64,000 nucleotides of DNA from Streptomyces canus 299MFChir4.1 (GTDB lineage: Bacteria; Actinomycetota; Actinomycetes; Streptomycetales; Streptomycetaceae). The notes beneath the pieces were generated by a model, which was not told where the DNA came from, ran no database searches, and saw only the letters and a program-made list of their open reading frames with translations. The stretch spans positions 50,626-114,625 of the forward strand of contig NZ_KB911607.1 of NCBI RefSeq assembly GCF_000383615.1. The letters are read 5' to 3'. This document shows positions 17,197 through 25,450 of the stretch, piece by piece. The position numbers were made by a program, and so were the translations under genes. Every line of letters begins with the position of its first letter. Within the stretch, counting starts at the first letter, position 1.

Positions 17197-18096
17197 ATGG
17201 CTTTCGAACCACCACAGCGGCTGGTGCGGGCGCTCGGCGAGAGCGTGCCGGACGCCGACGACTGGGTGGACAAGCTGCCCGACACCGCCGGACAGGCCGT
17301 CGCGCTGCGCGAGTTGACCGTGGAGCGGGTCCAGGTGCCCGGCGGACGCAGCAGCCTCGTCGTGCTTGTGCGGCGGCCCGACGGAACGCCCGCCGTGCTC
17401 AAGCTGGTGCCGCCCCGGTCCCGGCCGGAGAGCGAGCGGGCGGCTCTCGCGCACTGGGACGGGCGAGGGGCCGTACAGCTGCTGGAGCCGTTCGTCACCG
17501 AAGGTGTGCTGCTGCTCGAACGGCTGCATCCCGATGTCTCCGTGCGGTCGCTGCCCGAGGCGAAGGCGCTGCTGGAGGCGGCCGGGACCCTGCGGCGGCT
17601 GTGGGTGGAGCCTCCCGACGACGACAACGCCCATGTCTTCGAGACGGTGGCCGAACGGACCGGACGGCAGGCCGACGCGATGCGGAGTGCTCCCGCCGAG
17701 GCCGCCGCACTGGTGAGCGCGGCTCTCGACGCACGGGAGTCGTTGCTGGCCGCGCCCCCGGAGGAACGGCTGCTGCACGGCACGTTCCGGCAGAGCAAGG
17801 TGCTGTCCGGGACGCGCGCCCCCTGGCTCGCCGTCGGCCCCGACCCGGTCGTCGGGGAGTGCGCGTTCGACCTTGCGCGGCTGGTGCGGGACCGGGTCGA
17901 GGACCTGATCGCCACGCCGTCCGGGGCGGCGACCACCCGGCGGCGGGTGAAGCGGCTCGCGGAGTCGCTGGAGGTGGACCAGGAGCGGCTGCGGGGATGG
18001 ACGCTGTTCCGGGCCGTGGAGTCGGGGGTCCGGGCGCTCCGGGTGGGACGGCCCCGGGACGCCGAGCTGCTGCTGGAGTTCGCCGGGTGGCTGTGA
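17197..18096 (+). CDS. Hydroxyurea/aminoglycoside-kinase-like protein with degenerate catalytic loop
   Basis: A 299-residue protein with the layout of the APH(6)/Hur phosphotransferase family: ATP-lobe strand TPAVLKLVPP, helix SERAALAHWDGRGAVQLLE, hinge VLLLERLHPD, and C-lobe. In active members the catalytic loop is HGDLHPGNVL; here it reads HGTFRQSKVL (His194, Thr196), so the catalytic Asp and the metal-binding Asn are both replaced. The later metal loop is kept as GPDPVVGECAFDLA. It may be a pseudokinase or have changed chemistry. ATG start with GGAAAGG upstream. The stop codon lies inside the following terminator stem. Confidence 0.75.
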   Translation: MAFEPPQRLVRALGESVPDADDWVDKLPDTAGQAVALRELTVERVQVPGGRSSLVVLVRRPDGTPAVLKLVPPRSRPESERAALAHWDGRGAVQLLEPFVTEGVLLLERLHPDVSVRSLPEAKALLEAAGTLRRLWVEPPDDDNAHVFETVAERTGRQADAMRSAPAEAAALVSAALDARESLLAAPPEERLLHGTFRQSKVLSGTRAPWLAVGPDPVVGECAFDLARLVRDRVEDLIATPSGAATTRRRVKRLAESLEVDQERLRGWTLFRAVESGVRALRVGRPRDAELLLEFAGWL

Positions 18097-18122
18097 GGCG
18101 GCGTTCGGGTACGCCGCCTCAC
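18093..18122. terminator. Bidirectional hairpin between the kinase-like gene and proS
   Basis: An 11-bp perfect stem GTGAGGCGGCG / CGCCGCCTCAC with an 8-base loop. The left arm includes the stop codon of the rightward gene. GTTTTT follows about nine bases later for the rightward direction. Confidence 0.8.
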
Positions 18123-18139
18123 CTCGTGACGGTTTTTCC

Positions 18140-19843
18140 CTAGGCGGTCAGACGGGCGATCGCCTCGTCCACCGTCAGCTCCTCGCGCTCACCGCTGCGG
18201 CGGTCCTTGAGCTCCAGGACGCCCTCGGCGGAACGACGGCCCGCGACCAGGATCTTCGGTACGCCGATGAGCTCGGAGTCCGTGAACTTCACCCCCGGGG
18301 AGACACCGGCGCGGTCGTCGACGAGGACCCTGAGGCCCGCCGCGCGCAGCTTCTCGGAGACGTCGAGGGCCACTTCGATCTGGAGGGCCTTGCCGGCCGC
18401 GACGACGTGCACATCGGCCGGGGCGACCTCGGCGGGCCAGCACAGGCCCTTGTCGTCGGCGGTCTGCTCGGCGAGAGCGGCGACCGCGCGGGAGACGCCG
18501 ATGCCGTAGGAGCCCATGGTCACGCGGACCGGCTTGCCGTGCTGGCCGAGGACGTCGAGCTTGAGGGCGTCGGCGTACTTGCGGCCCAGCTGGAAGATGT
18601 GGCCGATCTCGATGGCGCGGTCCAGCTTGAGGCCGGTGCCGCACTTCGGGCACGGGTCGCCCTCCTGGACGACCACGACGTCGACGTACTCGTCGACCTC
18701 GAAGTCCCGGCCCGCGACGACGTTCTTCGCGTGCGTGTGCTCCTTGTTGGCGCCGGTGATCCACGCGGTGCCGGGGGCCACCCGCGGGTCGGCGATGTAC
18801 TTCAGCTTCTCCTGACGGCCCTGCGGACCGACGTAGCCGCGGACGAGGTCGGGGCGGCCCACGAAGTCCTCCGCCGTCACCAGCTCCACGGCGGCGGGCG
18901 CGAAGTGGGCCTCGACCTTGCCCAGGTCGACCTCGCGGTCGCCGGGCACACCGACGGCCACGATCTCGCCGTCCACCTTCACGAGGAGGTTCTTCAGGGT
19001 GGCGGAGGCCTCGACGCCGAGGTGGGCGGCGAGGGTCTCGATGGTCGGGGTGTCGGGGGTGGGGATCTCCTCGAGAGCGGCGACGCCGTCCGCGTCCACC
19101 GGCTTCAACTCGTACGTGATCGCCTCGGTGTTGGCCGCGAAGTCGCAGTTCGGGCAGTCGGCGAAGGTGTCCTCGCCGGCCTCGGCGGGGGCGAGGAACT
19201 CCTCCGACTTGGAGCCGCCCATCGCGCCGGCGGTGGCGGCACAGATGCGGTAGTCGAGCCCCAGGCGCTCGAAGACCTTCCGGTAGGCCTGCCGGTGCAG
19301 CGCGTAGGACCGGGCCAGGCCCTCGTCCTCGGTGTCGAAGGAGTACGAGTCCTTCATCAGGAACTCGCGGCCGCGCAGGATCCCGGCCCGCGGACGGGCC
19401 TCGTCACGGTACTTGTGCTGGATCTGGTAGAGGATGACCGGCAGGTCCTTGTAGGAGGACGCCTGGTCCTTCACCAGCAGGGTGAAGATCTCCTCGTGGG
19501 TCGGGCCGAGGAGGTAGTCGCCGCCCTTGCGGTCCTGGAGCCGGAACAGCTCGGCGCCGTACTCCTCCCAGCGGCCCGTGGCCTCGTACGGCTCCCGCGG
19601 CAGCAGGGCGGGGAGCAGCACCTCCTGGGCGCCGATCGCGTCCATCTCCTCACGGACGATCCGCTCGACGTTGGCCAGCACCTTCTTGCCGAGCGGCAGC
19701 CAGCTCCAGATGCCCGCGGCGGTACGTCGGACGTACCCGGCGCGCACCAGCAGCTTGTGACTGAGGACCTCGGCGTCCGCCGGGTCGTCGCGCAGCGTCT
19801 TCGCCATCAACTGGGACATGCGCTGGACCGGTGCGTTCGCCAT
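18140..19843 (-). CDS. proS: Prolyl-tRNA synthetase (bacterial type, with editing insert)
   Basis: A 567-residue class II enzyme that charges tRNA-Pro. It opens with MSQLMAKTLRDDPADAEVLSHKLLVRAGY and motif 1 region SWLPLGKKVL. It shows motif 2 (YRDEARPRAGILRGREF), the GPTHEEIFT signature, an INS editing domain at about 225-400, and the C-terminal anticodon domain (ALQIEVALDVSEKLRAAGLRVLVDDR). Length and insert mark the bacterial, E. coli-like ProRS. A zinc-like CPNC ... CPKCG pair is visible. Transcribed alone towards the hairpin at its 3' end. Confidence 0.96.
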   Translation of the reverse strand: MANAPVQRMSQLMAKTLRDDPADAEVLSHKLLVRAGYVRRTAAGIWSWLPLGKKVLANVERIVREEMDAIGAQEVLLPALLPREPYEATGRWEEYGAELFRLQDRKGGDYLLGPTHEEIFTLLVKDQASSYKDLPVILYQIQHKYRDEARPRAGILRGREFLMKDSYSFDTEDEGLARSYALHRQAYRKVFERLGLDYRICAATAGAMGGSKSEEFLAPAEAGEDTFADCPNCDFAANTEAITYELKPVDADGVAALEEIPTPDTPTIETLAAHLGVEASATLKNLLVKVDGEIVAVGVPGDREVDLGKVEAHFAPAAVELVTAEDFVGRPDLVRGYVGPQGRQEKLKYIADPRVAPGTAWITGANKEHTHAKNVVAGRDFEVDEYVDVVVVQEGDPCPKCGTGLKLDRAIEIGHIFQLGRKYADALKLDVLGQHGKPVRVTMGSYGIGVSRAVAALAEQTADDKGLCWPAEVAPADVHVVAAGKALQIEVALDVSEKLRAAGLRVLVDDRAGVSPGVKFTDSELIGVPKILVAGRRSAEGVLELKDRRSGEREELTVDEAIARLTA

Positions 19844-19917
19844 GGTTCTCGTACTCCTGCCGGAAAAAGGGTGATGGCAAGGAGGTTAGCCGGGGGGCGT
19901 CTGCCGGTGGAAATCCG

Positions 19918-20448
19918 TTAACGGCGGCGCAGCGGCAGCGGGGCCCCCATGACCGCGTACGGCTTCGGGGCACTCGGGAAGAGGACCTGGCGGGCGAGGT
20001 CCTGGTAGCCGAGCGAGTGGTACAGGCCGCGGGCCGGACTGTCGGTGTCGATCGCGGAGAGGATCGAACGGGGCTCGGCGGCACTGTCCGTGATGGTGGT
20101 GATCAGAGTGCGCCCGATGCCGCGGTTCTGGTGCTGCGGGTGCACATGGAGCTCGGTGATCACGAAGGAGTCGTCGAGCCAGAGGTCGTTGTGCCGCGCG
20201 CGCAGGTAGGGCTCCACGACGGTGGACCACCAGTGGGTGCGGTCGTTGGGCATGCCGTACACGAAGCCCACGAGGGTGCCGCCGACGGTCGCGCCGAGAG
20301 CTCTCGCGCCGGGGTAGGTCATGTGCCGCAGGACGATCTGACGGCGGACCGCCACCTCGTCGGCACCGAGCCCGAAGGCGACGGCTTGGACGGCTAGCGC
20401 CTCGTCTACGTGGGCCGACAGGTCTAGGGGGCCGATGACGAGGTCCAT
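19918..20448 (-). CDS. GNAT family N-acetyltransferase
   Basis: A 176-residue single-domain acetyltransferase. The acetyl-CoA-binding motif A reads ELHVHPQHQNRGIGRTLITTI (Q/RxxGxG/A form NRGIGR), followed by the LYHSLGYQDLARQVLF motif B segment. Substrate is not predictable. It lies 74 bases upstream of proS on the same strand and may be co-transcribed with it. No signal peptide. Confidence 0.85.
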   Translation of the reverse strand: MDLVIGPLDLSAHVDEALAVQAVAFGLGADEVAVRRQIVLRHMTYPGARALGATVGGTLVGFVYGMPNDRTHWWSTVVEPYLRARHNDLWLDDSFVITELHVHPQHQNRGIGRTLITTITDSAAEPRSILSAIDTDSPARGLYHSLGYQDLARQVLFPSAPKPYAVMGAPLPLRRR

Positions 20449-20473
20449 GCGGGGAGCGTACAGGCAGGCGGGT

Positions 20474-21322
20474 TCAGAAGAGGACGCTCATGAACGCGCC
20501 CACCTCCTGGAAGCCCACCCTCGTGTACGTCCTTCTGGCCGCCGTGTTGAAGTCGTTGACGTAGAGGCTGACCACCGGGGCCACGTCCGCGAGGGCGTAG
20601 CGCAGGACCGCGGCCATCCCGGGCGCGGCCACTCCCCTGCCCCGGTACTCCGGGGCCACCCAGACGCCCTGGATCTGGCAGGCCCGGTCCGTCGCGGCGC
20701 CGATCTCCGCCTTGAAGACGACCTTGCCGTGCTCGTCGACACGGGCGAAGGAGCGGCCGGAACCGACCAGTTCGGCGACGCGGGCCTGGTAGAGGAGACC
20801 ACCGTCGCCGGCCAGCGGGGAGACACCGACCTCCTCCGTGAACATCGCCACGCAGGCCGGCATGATCGTCTCCATCTCGTCCTTGCGGACGCGGCGGACG
20901 TACGGATCCGGGGCGATGTCGGCCGGCATGCGGTCGGTGACCATGAGCGGCTGGTGGCCGCGGACGTCCCGGGCCGGGCCCCAACTGGGCTCCAGCAGGC
21001 GCCAGAGCAGAGCGGTGGGTTCGGCCGGGCCGACGATCGAGGAGCAACGGCGGCCCGCCCTCCTCGCCCGGTCGGCGAAGGCACGGACGGCTCGCGGGGT
21101 CGCGCAGATCGGGACCAGGTTGGCGCCGGCGTAGCAGAGGGACGTGAGCATGCCGTCCTCGTACCAGCCCCACATCTCGCCGCCGAGCCGCCACGGGTCG
21201 AGGCCGGCGACCTGCACCCTCGACGTCACGAAGGCGTTCGCGACCGGATCACTGTCGAGGATGGCGAGCGCGGCGTCCAGGTCGCTCGGTTCGAGGACCC
21301 GGGAGGTCGTCTGGGTCAACAC
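20474..21322 (-). CDS. DUF4081/GNAT acetyltransferase
   Basis: A 282-residue protein. The N-terminal half matches DUF4081 (LDAALAILDSDPVANAFVTSRV, then CYAGANLVPICATP). The C-terminal half is a GNAT domain with IQGVWVAPEYRGRGVAAPGM and the C-terminal LYVNDFNTAARRTYTRVGF. This two-domain type is common and conserved in actinomycetes near ispG. The GTG start has GAGG eight bases upstream; the open frame continues upstream into ispG but without conservation. The native acyl acceptor is unknown. Confidence 0.85.
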   Translation of the reverse strand: MLTQTTSRVLEPSDLDAALAILDSDPVANAFVTSRVQVAGLDPWRLGGEMWGWYEDGMLTSLCYAGANLVPICATPRAVRAFADRARRAGRRCSSIVGPAEPTALLWRLLEPSWGPARDVRGHQPLMVTDRMPADIAPDPYVRRVRKDEMETIMPACVAMFTEEVGVSPLAGDGGLLYQARVAELVGSGRSFARVDEHGKVVFKAEIGAATDRACQIQGVWVAPEYRGRGVAAPGMAAVLRYALADVAPVVSLYVNDFNTAARRTYTRVGFQEVGAFMSVLF

Positions 21323-21441
21323 GGGCGGGGCCTCACACTGGGGTCTGCTGATCTCCGCACTGTACCTGTGGAAGCCGAGCGGTGCCGACCCGCGTTTCGG
21401 TGCCGTTTGCCGTGAGGCGCCCGGTGGTTCGGTGACCGTTC

Positions 21442-21462
21442 CCGGGGGCCGCGCGCCCCCGG
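21442..21462 (-). terminator. GC hairpin after ispG
   Basis: CCGGGGG (21442-21448) pairs with CCCCCGG (21456-21462), lying between ispG and the GNAT gene. The stem is short, so it is a moderate candidate. Confidence 0.4.
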
Positions 21463-21489
21463 ACGGGCTGAACCGGCGGTCGGCCGGTG

Positions 21490-22647
21490 TCAGCCCGCGA
21501 CCGACACCGACGGCTCGCCCGAGGCGATGCCCTGTGCCTCCATCTGCTCGGCCAGCTTCATCGCCTCTTCGATCAGGGTCTCCACGATCTTGGACTCGGG
21601 GACGGTCTTGATGACCTCGCCCTTGACGAAGATCTGCCCCTTGCCGTTGCCGGAGGCGACGCCGAGGTCGGCCTCGCGGGCCTCGCCCGGACCGTTCACC
21701 ACGCAGCCCATGACGGCGACGCGCAGCGGGACCTCCATGCCGGTCAGGCCCGCCGTGACCTCCTCGGCCAGCTTGTAGACGTCCACCTGGGCGCGGCCGC
21801 ACGACGGGCAGGAGACGATCTCCAGGCCGCGCTGCTTGAGGTTCAGGGACTCCAGGATCTGGTTGCCGACCTTGACCTCCTCCACGGGAGGCGCGGAGAG
21901 GGAGACACGGATGGTGTCGCCGATGCCCTGGGAGAGAAGCGCCCCGAAGGCCACCGCGCTCTTGATCGTGCCCTGGAACGCCGGGCCCGCCTCCGTGACG
22001 CCGAGGTGGAGCGGGTAGTCGCACTGCGCGGCCAGCTGCTTGTACGCCTCGATCATGACGACCGGGTCGTTGTGCTTCACCGAGATCTTGATGTCCCGGA
22101 AGTCGTGCTCCTCGAAGAGGGACGCCTCCCACAGGGCCGACTCGACGAGCGCCTCGGGCGTCGCCTTGCCGTACTTCTGGAGCAGACGGCGGTCCAGGGA
22201 GCCCGCGTTCACGCCGATGCGGATCGGGGTGCCGTGGTCGCGCGCGGCCTTCGCGATCTCCTTGACCTTGTCGTCGAACTGCTTGATGTTGCCGGGGTTC
22301 ACCCGGACCGCCGCGCAGCCCGCCTCGATGGCGGCGAAGACGTACTTGGGCTGGAAGTGGATGTCCGCGATCACCGGCAGCTGCGACTTTCGGGCGATCG
22401 TCGCGAGGGCGTCCGCGTCGTCCTGGGTGGGACAGGCCACGCGCACGATCTGGCACCCGGAGGCGGTGAGCTCGGCGATCTGCTGGAGCGTCGCGCCGAT
22501 GTCGGACGTACGCGTCGTCGTCATCGACTGGACCGAGACCGGGGCGTCACCGCCCACCGCGACCGTGCCGACCTGGATCTGCCGGCTCTTCCGGCGCTCG
22601 GCGAGCTTGGTCGGAACGGACGGCATGCCGAGAGAAATCGCAGTCAT
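21490..22647 (-). CDS. ispG: 4-hydroxy-3-methylbut-2-enyl diphosphate synthase (flavodoxin type)
   Basis: A 385-residue 4Fe-4S enzyme of the MEP isoprenoid pathway. It reductively opens methylerythritol cyclodiphosphate to HMBPP in the cytoplasm. The N-terminal TIM barrel opens with VSVQSMTTTRTSDIGATLQQI and ADIHFQPKY. The cluster ligands are the two Cys of ISCPSCGR-type SCPSCG and the Cys of MGCVVNGPGEA. The same pathway's dxr lies two genes upstream, with rseP in between; however, a terminator after rseP suggests a separate ispG promoter within 22648-22770. Confidence 0.96.
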   Translation of the reverse strand: MTAISLGMPSVPTKLAERRKSRQIQVGTVAVGGDAPVSVQSMTTTRTSDIGATLQQIAELTASGCQIVRVACPTQDDADALATIARKSQLPVIADIHFQPKYVFAAIEAGCAAVRVNPGNIKQFDDKVKEIAKAARDHGTPIRIGVNAGSLDRRLLQKYGKATPEALVESALWEASLFEEHDFRDIKISVKHNDPVVMIEAYKQLAAQCDYPLHLGVTEAGPAFQGTIKSAVAFGALLSQGIGDTIRVSLSAPPVEEVKVGNQILESLNLKQRGLEIVSCPSCGRAQVDVYKLAEEVTAGLTGMEVPLRVAVMGCVVNGPGEAREADLGVASGNGKGQIFVKGEVIKTVPESKIVETLIEEAMKLAEQMEAQGIASGEPSVSVAG

Positions 22648-22770
22648 CTGCTGTGCAACCCCAAGTCGTGGATCAAGGTCCCGGTCCCGTCAGCGGCGGG
22701 CTCCAGGCTTCGAGATTACGGCACCGACCGGGGCCCGAGCACATCCCGCCCGCCAAACCCACCCAATGGA

Positions 22771-22803
22771 AGGCGGCCCGGCATGGGTCACACCGGGCCG
22801 CCT
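22771..22803 (-). terminator. Terminator of the dxr-rseP unit
   Basis: A perfect 11-bp stem AGGCGGCCCGG / CCGGGCCGCCT with an 11-base loop, 15 bases beyond the rseP stop. Confidence 0.85.
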
Positions 22804-22817
22804 CGAACGCCGTATGG

Positions 22818-24122
22818 CTACGAGATGCGCACTGGGTTAACGACGTCCGCGACGAGCACCAGCAAGGTGAAGCAAATGAAGATCCCCGCCACCACATAGG
22901 CCACCGGCATCAGCTTCGCCACGTCGAACGGGCCCGGGTCCGGGCGCTTGAGGACCTTGGCCAGGTTGCGGCGCAGGGACTCCCACAGGGCGCCGGCGAT
23001 GTGGCCGCCGTCCAGGGGGAGCAGCGGGAGCATGTTGAAGAGGAACAGGGAGAGGTTGAAGCCCGCCACCAGCATCAACGCCATCGCCAGCTGCTGGGTC
23101 GGCGGGATGTCGAGGGTGAAGATCTCGCCGCCGACGCGGGCCGCGCCGACCACGCCCATCGGGGAGTCCGGCTCGCGCGGGGCGTCGCCGAAGGCCGCGT
23201 TCCACAAGGCCGGGATCTTGCCGGGGAGGGCGGCGAGGGAGTCGACGGCCTCGCCGACGCGGTCGCCCATCCAGACCACGGAGTCGCCGAAGTCCTGCTT
23301 CACGATGCCGGTTGCGGCGCTGAAGCCGAGGAAGCCGGCGGTGACGTACTCGCCCTGGACGTACTGGCCGCTGGAGTCCTTCTTGGCGACCTGGTTGCTG
23401 GCGATCTTCGCCGTCAGGGTGACGTCCTTGCCGTCGCGCTCGACGACGATCGGGACCGTCTTGTCGGGGTTGGCGCGGATGAGGTCGGAGAGCTTGTTCC
23501 AGTCGTCGGTCTGCACGCCGTTGAACGAGATAATCTTGTCGCCCGCCTTGAGGCCGGCGGCCGCGGCCGGGGAGGCCGGGTCGGAGGCCTTGCAGGTCTC
23601 GCGGTTCTGGCTCTGGGCGATCACGCACTTGGAGACCGAGCTGACCGTGTTGGTCTGCTGGGAGATCCCGAAGCCCATGAGGACGGTGAGGAACAGGGCG
23701 ACGGCGAGGATCAGGTTCGCGAAGGGGCCCGCGAACATCACGATGACGCGTTTCCAGGGCTTACGGGTGTAGAAGAGGCGTTTCTCGTCGCCGGGCTGGA
23801 GTTCCTCGAAGGCGGCCGAGCGGGCGTCCTCGATCATGCCGCGCCAGGGGGAGGTGGAGCGGGCGCTGATACGGCCGTCGTCGCCGGGCGGGAACATGCC
23901 GATCATGCGGATGTAGCCGCCGAACGGGACGGCCTTGATGCCGTACTCCGTGTCGCCCTTCTTGCGGGAGAAGACGGTCGGGCCGAAGCCGACCATGTAC
24001 TGCGGCACGCGGATGCCGAAGAGCTTGGCGAAGGACAGGTGCCCCAGCTCGTGCCACGCGATCGACACCAGGAGGCCCAGGGCGAAGAGCCCTATGCCGA
24101 GGATGAACATCAGGGTCGTCAT
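22818..24122 (-). CDS. rseP: Site-2 zinc metalloprotease (RseP/RasP family)
   Basis: A 434-residue membrane protease for intramembrane cleavage of anti-sigma factors or remnant signal peptides. TM1 carries HELGH (24-28). Then comes the GFGPTVFSRKKGDTEYGIKAVPFGGYIRM segment typical of S2P, a single PDZ domain at about 175-260 (AGLKAGDKIISFNGV), and a C-terminal TM pair with LPLLPLDGGH supplying the third zinc ligand. The ATG overlaps the dxr stop by four bases, indicating coupling. The long open frame upstream of this ATG is not conserved. Confidence 0.93.
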   Translation of the reverse strand: MTTLMFILGIGLFALGLLVSIAWHELGHLSFAKLFGIRVPQYMVGFGPTVFSRKKGDTEYGIKAVPFGGYIRMIGMFPPGDDGRISARSTSPWRGMIEDARSAAFEELQPGDEKRLFYTRKPWKRVIVMFAGPFANLILAVALFLTVLMGFGISQQTNTVSSVSKCVIAQSQNRETCKASDPASPAAAAGLKAGDKIISFNGVQTDDWNKLSDLIRANPDKTVPIVVERDGKDVTLTAKIASNQVAKKDSSGQYVQGEYVTAGFLGFSAATGIVKQDFGDSVVWMGDRVGEAVDSLAALPGKIPALWNAAFGDAPREPDSPMGVVGAARVGGEIFTLDIPPTQQLAMALMLVAGFNLSLFLFNMLPLLPLDGGHIAGALWESLRRNLAKVLKRPDPGPFDVAKLMPVAYVVAGIFICFTLLVLVADVVNPVRIS

Positions 24123-25375
24123 GCACGGGCCTCCGCCGTCTGTGCCGTCAGTTCCCGGGCCCGGGTCCGCGCCCAGGTCTCCGCTTCGAGGACGTCCGCG
24201 ACGGAGAGCGAGGTTCCCCCGTGCGGGGTGCCGTTCTCGTCCACCACCCGGGTCACGGTCTCCATGATCCCGTTGAACGGCAGTGCGCCGGCCCGGAAGG
24301 CCTCGACGCACTCCTCGTTGGCGGCATTGAACACCGCCGGGGCCGTGCCCGCGAGCTGTCCCACGTGTCGCGCGAGGTTCACCGAGGGGAACGCTTCGTT
24401 GTCGAGCGGGAAGAACTCCCAGGTCGACGCCTTGCTCCAGTCGAAGGCGGGCGCCGCGTCGGGGACGCGTTCGGGCCAGCCGAGGCCGATGGCGATCGGC
24501 CCGCGCATGTCGGGGGGCGTCGCCTGGGCGATCGTGGATCCGTCCGTGAACTCAACCATCGAGTGGACATACGACTGGGGATGCACGACCACCTCAATGC
24601 GGTCGAAGGGAATGTCGTAGAGGAGGTGTGCCTCGATGACTTCGAGACCCTTGTTGACGAGGGTCGCGGAGTTGATCGTGATGACCGGGCCCATGGCCCA
24701 GGTGGGGTGGGCGAGGGCGTCCTCGACGGTCACCTGGGCGAGGTCGGCCTTGGTGCGGCCGCGGAAGGGGCCGCCGGACGCGGTCACGACCAGCTTGCGG
24801 ACGTCGGCCCGGGTCCCGGAGGCCAGGGCCTGGAAGAGGGCCGCGTGCTCGGAGTCGACGGGGATGATCTGCCCGGGCTTGGCGAGGGCCTTGACCAGCG
24901 GGCCGCCCACGATGAGCGACTCCTTGTTGGCGAGCGCGAGGGTGCGGCCCGCCTCCAGGGCGGCGAGGGTGGGGGCGAGTCCGATGGAGCCGGTGATGCC
25001 GTTGAGCACGGTGTGCGCGTCGGAGGCGGCGAGCTGGGTGGCCGCGTCGGGGCCGGCGAGGATCTCGGGGAGCGGCTCGCCGGTGCCGTAGAGACCGCTG
25101 AGCGCTTCGCGTAGCTGGGGTACGACGTCCTCGCGGGCGACGGCGACGGTCCGTGCCCTGAGCCGGTGTGCCTGCTCGGCGAGGAGTGCCACGCGCCCGC
25201 CGTTGGCGGAGAGGCCGGTCACCCGGAAGCGGTCGGGGTTGCGCAGCACGAGGTCGATGGCCTGGGTGCCGATCGAGCCGGTGGAGCCGAGGATCACCAC
25301 GTCCTTGGGGCCGTCGCCCGCGACCGGGTCGTAGACGAGGTGCGGGTCGGCGAGAGGGGCTGGACTGTCGCTCAT
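24119..25375 (-). CDS. dxr: 1-deoxy-D-xylulose 5-phosphate reductoisomerase
   Basis: A 418-residue NADPH enzyme that converts DXP to MEP, the committed step of the MEP pathway. N-terminal dinucleotide motif VVILGSTGSIGTQAID, the NKESLIVGG and DSEHAALFQAL stretches binding metal and substrate, and the HPTWAMG loop are all present. The ribosome-site-like GGAGGG lies directly against the ATG with no spacer, which is unusual; no alternative in-frame start is visible nearby. Coupled to rseP downstream. Confidence 0.95.
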   Translation of the reverse strand: MSDSPAPLADPHLVYDPVAGDGPKDVVILGSTGSIGTQAIDLVLRNPDRFRVTGLSANGGRVALLAEQAHRLRARTVAVAREDVVPQLREALSGLYGTGEPLPEILAGPDAATQLAASDAHTVLNGITGSIGLAPTLAALEAGRTLALANKESLIVGGPLVKALAKPGQIIPVDSEHAALFQALASGTRADVRKLVVTASGGPFRGRTKADLAQVTVEDALAHPTWAMGPVITINSATLVNKGLEVIEAHLLYDIPFDRIEVVVHPQSYVHSMVEFTDGSTIAQATPPDMRGPIAIGLGWPERVPDAAPAFDWSKASTWEFFPLDNEAFPSVNLARHVGQLAGTAPAVFNAANEECVEAFRAGALPFNGIMETVTRVVDENGTPHGGTSLSVADVLEAETWARTRARELTAQTAEARA

Positions 25376-25408
25376 CCCTCCATTGTGGCCGTAAGGACGG
25401 TGTGGGGG

Positions 25409-25442
25409 GACAGCGCGTCCCTCTCCCGGGGGGCGCGCTGTC
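25409..25442 (-). terminator. Hairpin after the acyl-CoA dehydrogenase gene
   Basis: GACAGCGCG (25409-25417) pairs with CGCGCTGTC (25434-25442). It lies just past the stop of the leftward dehydrogenase gene and before dxr. Confidence 0.65.
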
Positions 25443-25450
25443 GTGAGGGG

